13,272 nucleotides of DNA, taken from contig JAEDOB010000027.1 of the NCBI GenBank assembly GCA_016302225.1, positions 1-13,272 on the forward strand, written 5' to 3'. The notes beneath the pieces were generated by a model that saw only the letters and a list, made by a program, of their open reading frames with translations, made no database searches and had not been told where the DNA came from. Positions 12,242 to 13,272 of this stretch are shown one piece after another (positions within the stretch are counted from its first letter, which is position 1; every line of letters begins with the position of its first letter). Source of the stretch: Oscillospiraceae bacterium (lineage in GTDB: Bacteria > Bacillota > Clostridia > Oscillospirales > Ruminococcaceae). Position numbers and translations under genes: made by a program.

Positions 12242-12264
12242 GTGTATAGTGAGTATACACAGTA
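12223..12264. promoter_or_regulatory. GntR/YtrA-type operator
   Basis: Perfect 11-bp arms TACTGTGTATA (12238-12248) and TATACACAGTA (12254-12264) flank GTGAG. A further GTGTATA half-site (12223-12229) lies in the promoter spacer, 19 bp or about two helical turns away, and with TATAC (12236-12240) forms a weaker second palindrome. GTGTA/TACAC half-sites suit YtrA-family repressors, so autorepression is the likely role. Confidence 0.85.
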
Positions 12265-12279
12265 AAGGAGGTAAGGCGT

Positions 12280-12642
12280 CTGAAAATAGTACTCAGCCCG
12301 TCAAGCGAAAAGCCTATGTATGAGCAGATAATGGACGGCATACGTCAGGCGGCATTAAACGGCGAAATTCCCGAAAGCGGGCAGCTCCCCAGCGTCCGTC
12401 AGCTGTCGGCGGATCTGAATGTCAGTGCCATAACCACAAAGCGTGCGTATATGGATCTGGAACGGGAAGGCCTCATATACACAGTCCCCGGAAAGGGCAC
12501 GTTTATACGGTTAAGCGACGTTTCCAAGGTGCGCAGCGACTATCACCGAAAACAGCTTGACGAGTTTTCCGAAAATGTTAAGCAGCTGCTTGAAAAGGGC
12601 ATTTCCAAGGAAGAATTGATAGAAACCATTAACAAACTTTAG
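12280..12642 (+). CDS. GntR-family (YtrA subfamily) transcriptional regulator with CTG start
   Basis: A 120-residue DNA-binding repressor. The winged helix-turn-helix covers about 13-80 (YEQIMDGIRQAALNG, LPSVRQLSADLNVSAITTKRAYMDLEREG, the wing YTVPGKGTFI). A short C-terminal helical part, DEFSENVKQLLEKGISKEELIETINKL, replaces the large effector domain of other GntR groups, as in YtrA. The first ATG (12316) would cut the conserved start; the family N-terminus is of the form MKIIISxSSxxPIYEQI, and here 12280 gives LKIVLSPSSEKPMYEQI with CTG as first codon and GGAGG 8 nt before it. No in-frame ATG, GTG or TTG fits that ribosome site. It heads an operon with an ABC ATPase 11 bp downstream and probably represses it through the palindrome at its promoter. 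Confidence 0.9.
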   Translation: MKIVLSPSSEKPMYEQIMDGIRQAALNGEIPESGQLPSVRQLSADLNVSAITTKRAYMDLEREGLIYTVPGKGTFIRLSDVSKVRSDYHRKQLDEFSENVKQLLEKGISKEELIETINKL

Positions 12643-12653
12643 GAGTGAACATT

Positions 12654-13272
12654 ATGAATGAAAATATGCTTGAGGTCAGAAGTCTTACAAAAAAATTTGA
12701 CGGCTTTACGCTGGATAACGTGAATTTTTCTCTGCCAAAGGGCGCAATTATGGGACTTATCGGCGAGAACGGCGCAGGAAAAACTACGCTTATCAAGCTG
12801 ATAATGAATATGTACGGCAGGGAAAGGGGCGAAATAAAAGGCGTCGGGGGACTTGACAACGTGTCCGACGAGCCCGAGTTCAAGGAGCGTGTGGGCTATG
12901 TTGCCGACGAGGATTATCTCTATTACAACAGCAAAATGAGCGATATTGCGGCGGCGTTTTCCGTGGCATTTGAACGGTGGGACGAGAGTATTTTCGAGAA
13001 TTACGTTGACCTTTGGAAGCTGCCCCTTGACAAAAAGGCGGGGGAAATGTCCAAGGGAACGAAAACAAAAATGATGCTTGCCCTTGCCCTTGCACATAAG
13101 CCCGACCTGCTTATTTTGGACGAACCCACAGCGGGACTTGACCCCGCCGCAAGGATAGAGGTGCTGGATATTCTCAGAGATTTTGTTTCCGACGGGGAAC
13201 ATTCGGTGCTGTTTTCAACACATCTCACAAGCGACCTTGACAAGGTAGCGGACTACATTGTAATGGTCATTG
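12654..13272 (+). CDS. ABC transporter ATP-binding protein (YtrB-like), cut by window end
   Basis: The first 206 codons of an ABC ATPase, open to the last base. The ATG at 12654 has AGGAG 8 nt upstream, and that ribosome site overlaps the TAG of the regulator. Walker A GENGAGKTT is at about 40-48, signature MSKGTK around residue 131, Walker B LLILDEPTAGLDP around 150-162 and the H-loop in FSTH near 190. The Q-loop region reads YVADEDYLYY with no glutamine at the usual place, as I recall for several YtrB-like members. With the GntR/YtrA regulator before it, this resembles the ytr and related operons whose ATPase pairs with an ABC-2 permease; such systems often answer to cell-wall antibiotics. 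The permease should lie beyond the window. Confidence 0.93.
   Translation, partial: MNENMLEVRSLTKKFDGFTLDNVNFSLPKGAIMGLIGENGAGKTTLIKLIMNMYGRERGEIKGVGGLDNVSDEPEFKERVGYVADEDYLYYNSKMSDIAAAFSVAFERWDESIFENYVDLWKLPLDKKAGEMSKGTKTKMMLALALAHKPDLLILDEPTAGLDPAARIEVLDILRDFVSDGEHSVLFSTHLTSDLDKVADYIVMVI

Noticed and set aside
12639..13202. A 187-codon minus-strand frame
   Set aside because: It lies opposite an unmistakable ABC ATPase with Walker A, signature and Walker B motifs.

Overview
The window looks like a chromosomal piece of a Gram-positive gut Clostridia, most plausibly Oscillospiraceae/Ruminococcus-like. This is an inference. It rests on moderate GC, strong GGAGG-type ribosome sites, sigma-A promoters of the TTGACA-N17-TATAAT type (mostly with a TGn extended -10), a tRNA gene with encoded CCA, and the gene families present. 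No insertion sequence, phage gene or CRISPR array was seen. Positions 1-120 hold nothing recognisable.

Left part, all on the minus strand. A tRNA-Leu(GAG) at 175-261 has a perfect consensus promoter and its own terminator. Next to it is a small cysteine-containing orphan gene (462-719) whose -10 box lies in the centre of an 11-bp inverted repeat. Then comes a three-gene envelope-polysaccharide operon with one promoter and one terminator: a family 4 glycosyltransferase, a family 2 glycosyltransferase and a Wzt/TagH-like export ATPase, with GTGA-type overlaps between them. No permease partner is present.

Middle part, minus strand. A divergent GH4-family protein (3795-5162) appears to lack the usual metal ligands. 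A cytoplasmic PAS-PAS-PAS-GGDEF-EAL protein (5294-7831) has a degenerate cyclase motif and an intact EAL phosphodiesterase site. A YczE/YitT-type membrane protein (7987-8652) is probably expressed by read-through from malQ. The 4-alpha-glucanotransferase MalQ (8710-10404) carries an unusual charged C-terminal tail.

Right part. Divergent from malQ is a 49-codon gene (10629-10778) encoding an extreme Asn/Gln-rich peptide. A LacI-type palindrome lies in the shared upstream region, and the 5' leaders of the two divergent genes share a hairpin-associated motif. A strong terminator separates the peptide gene from a convergent MFS transporter (10866-12050). Divergent from the MFS gene is a GntR/YtrA-type repressor with a 27-bp palindromic operator on its promoter and an apparent CTG start codon. 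It is followed by an ABC transporter ATPase that runs off the window end, the usual YtrA-YtrB autoregulated transporter layout.

The least ordinary items are the Asn/Gln-rich peptide with its structured leader, the CTG-started regulator, the GH4 protein without its metal ligands, and the cysteine-containing orphan with its palindromic promoter.
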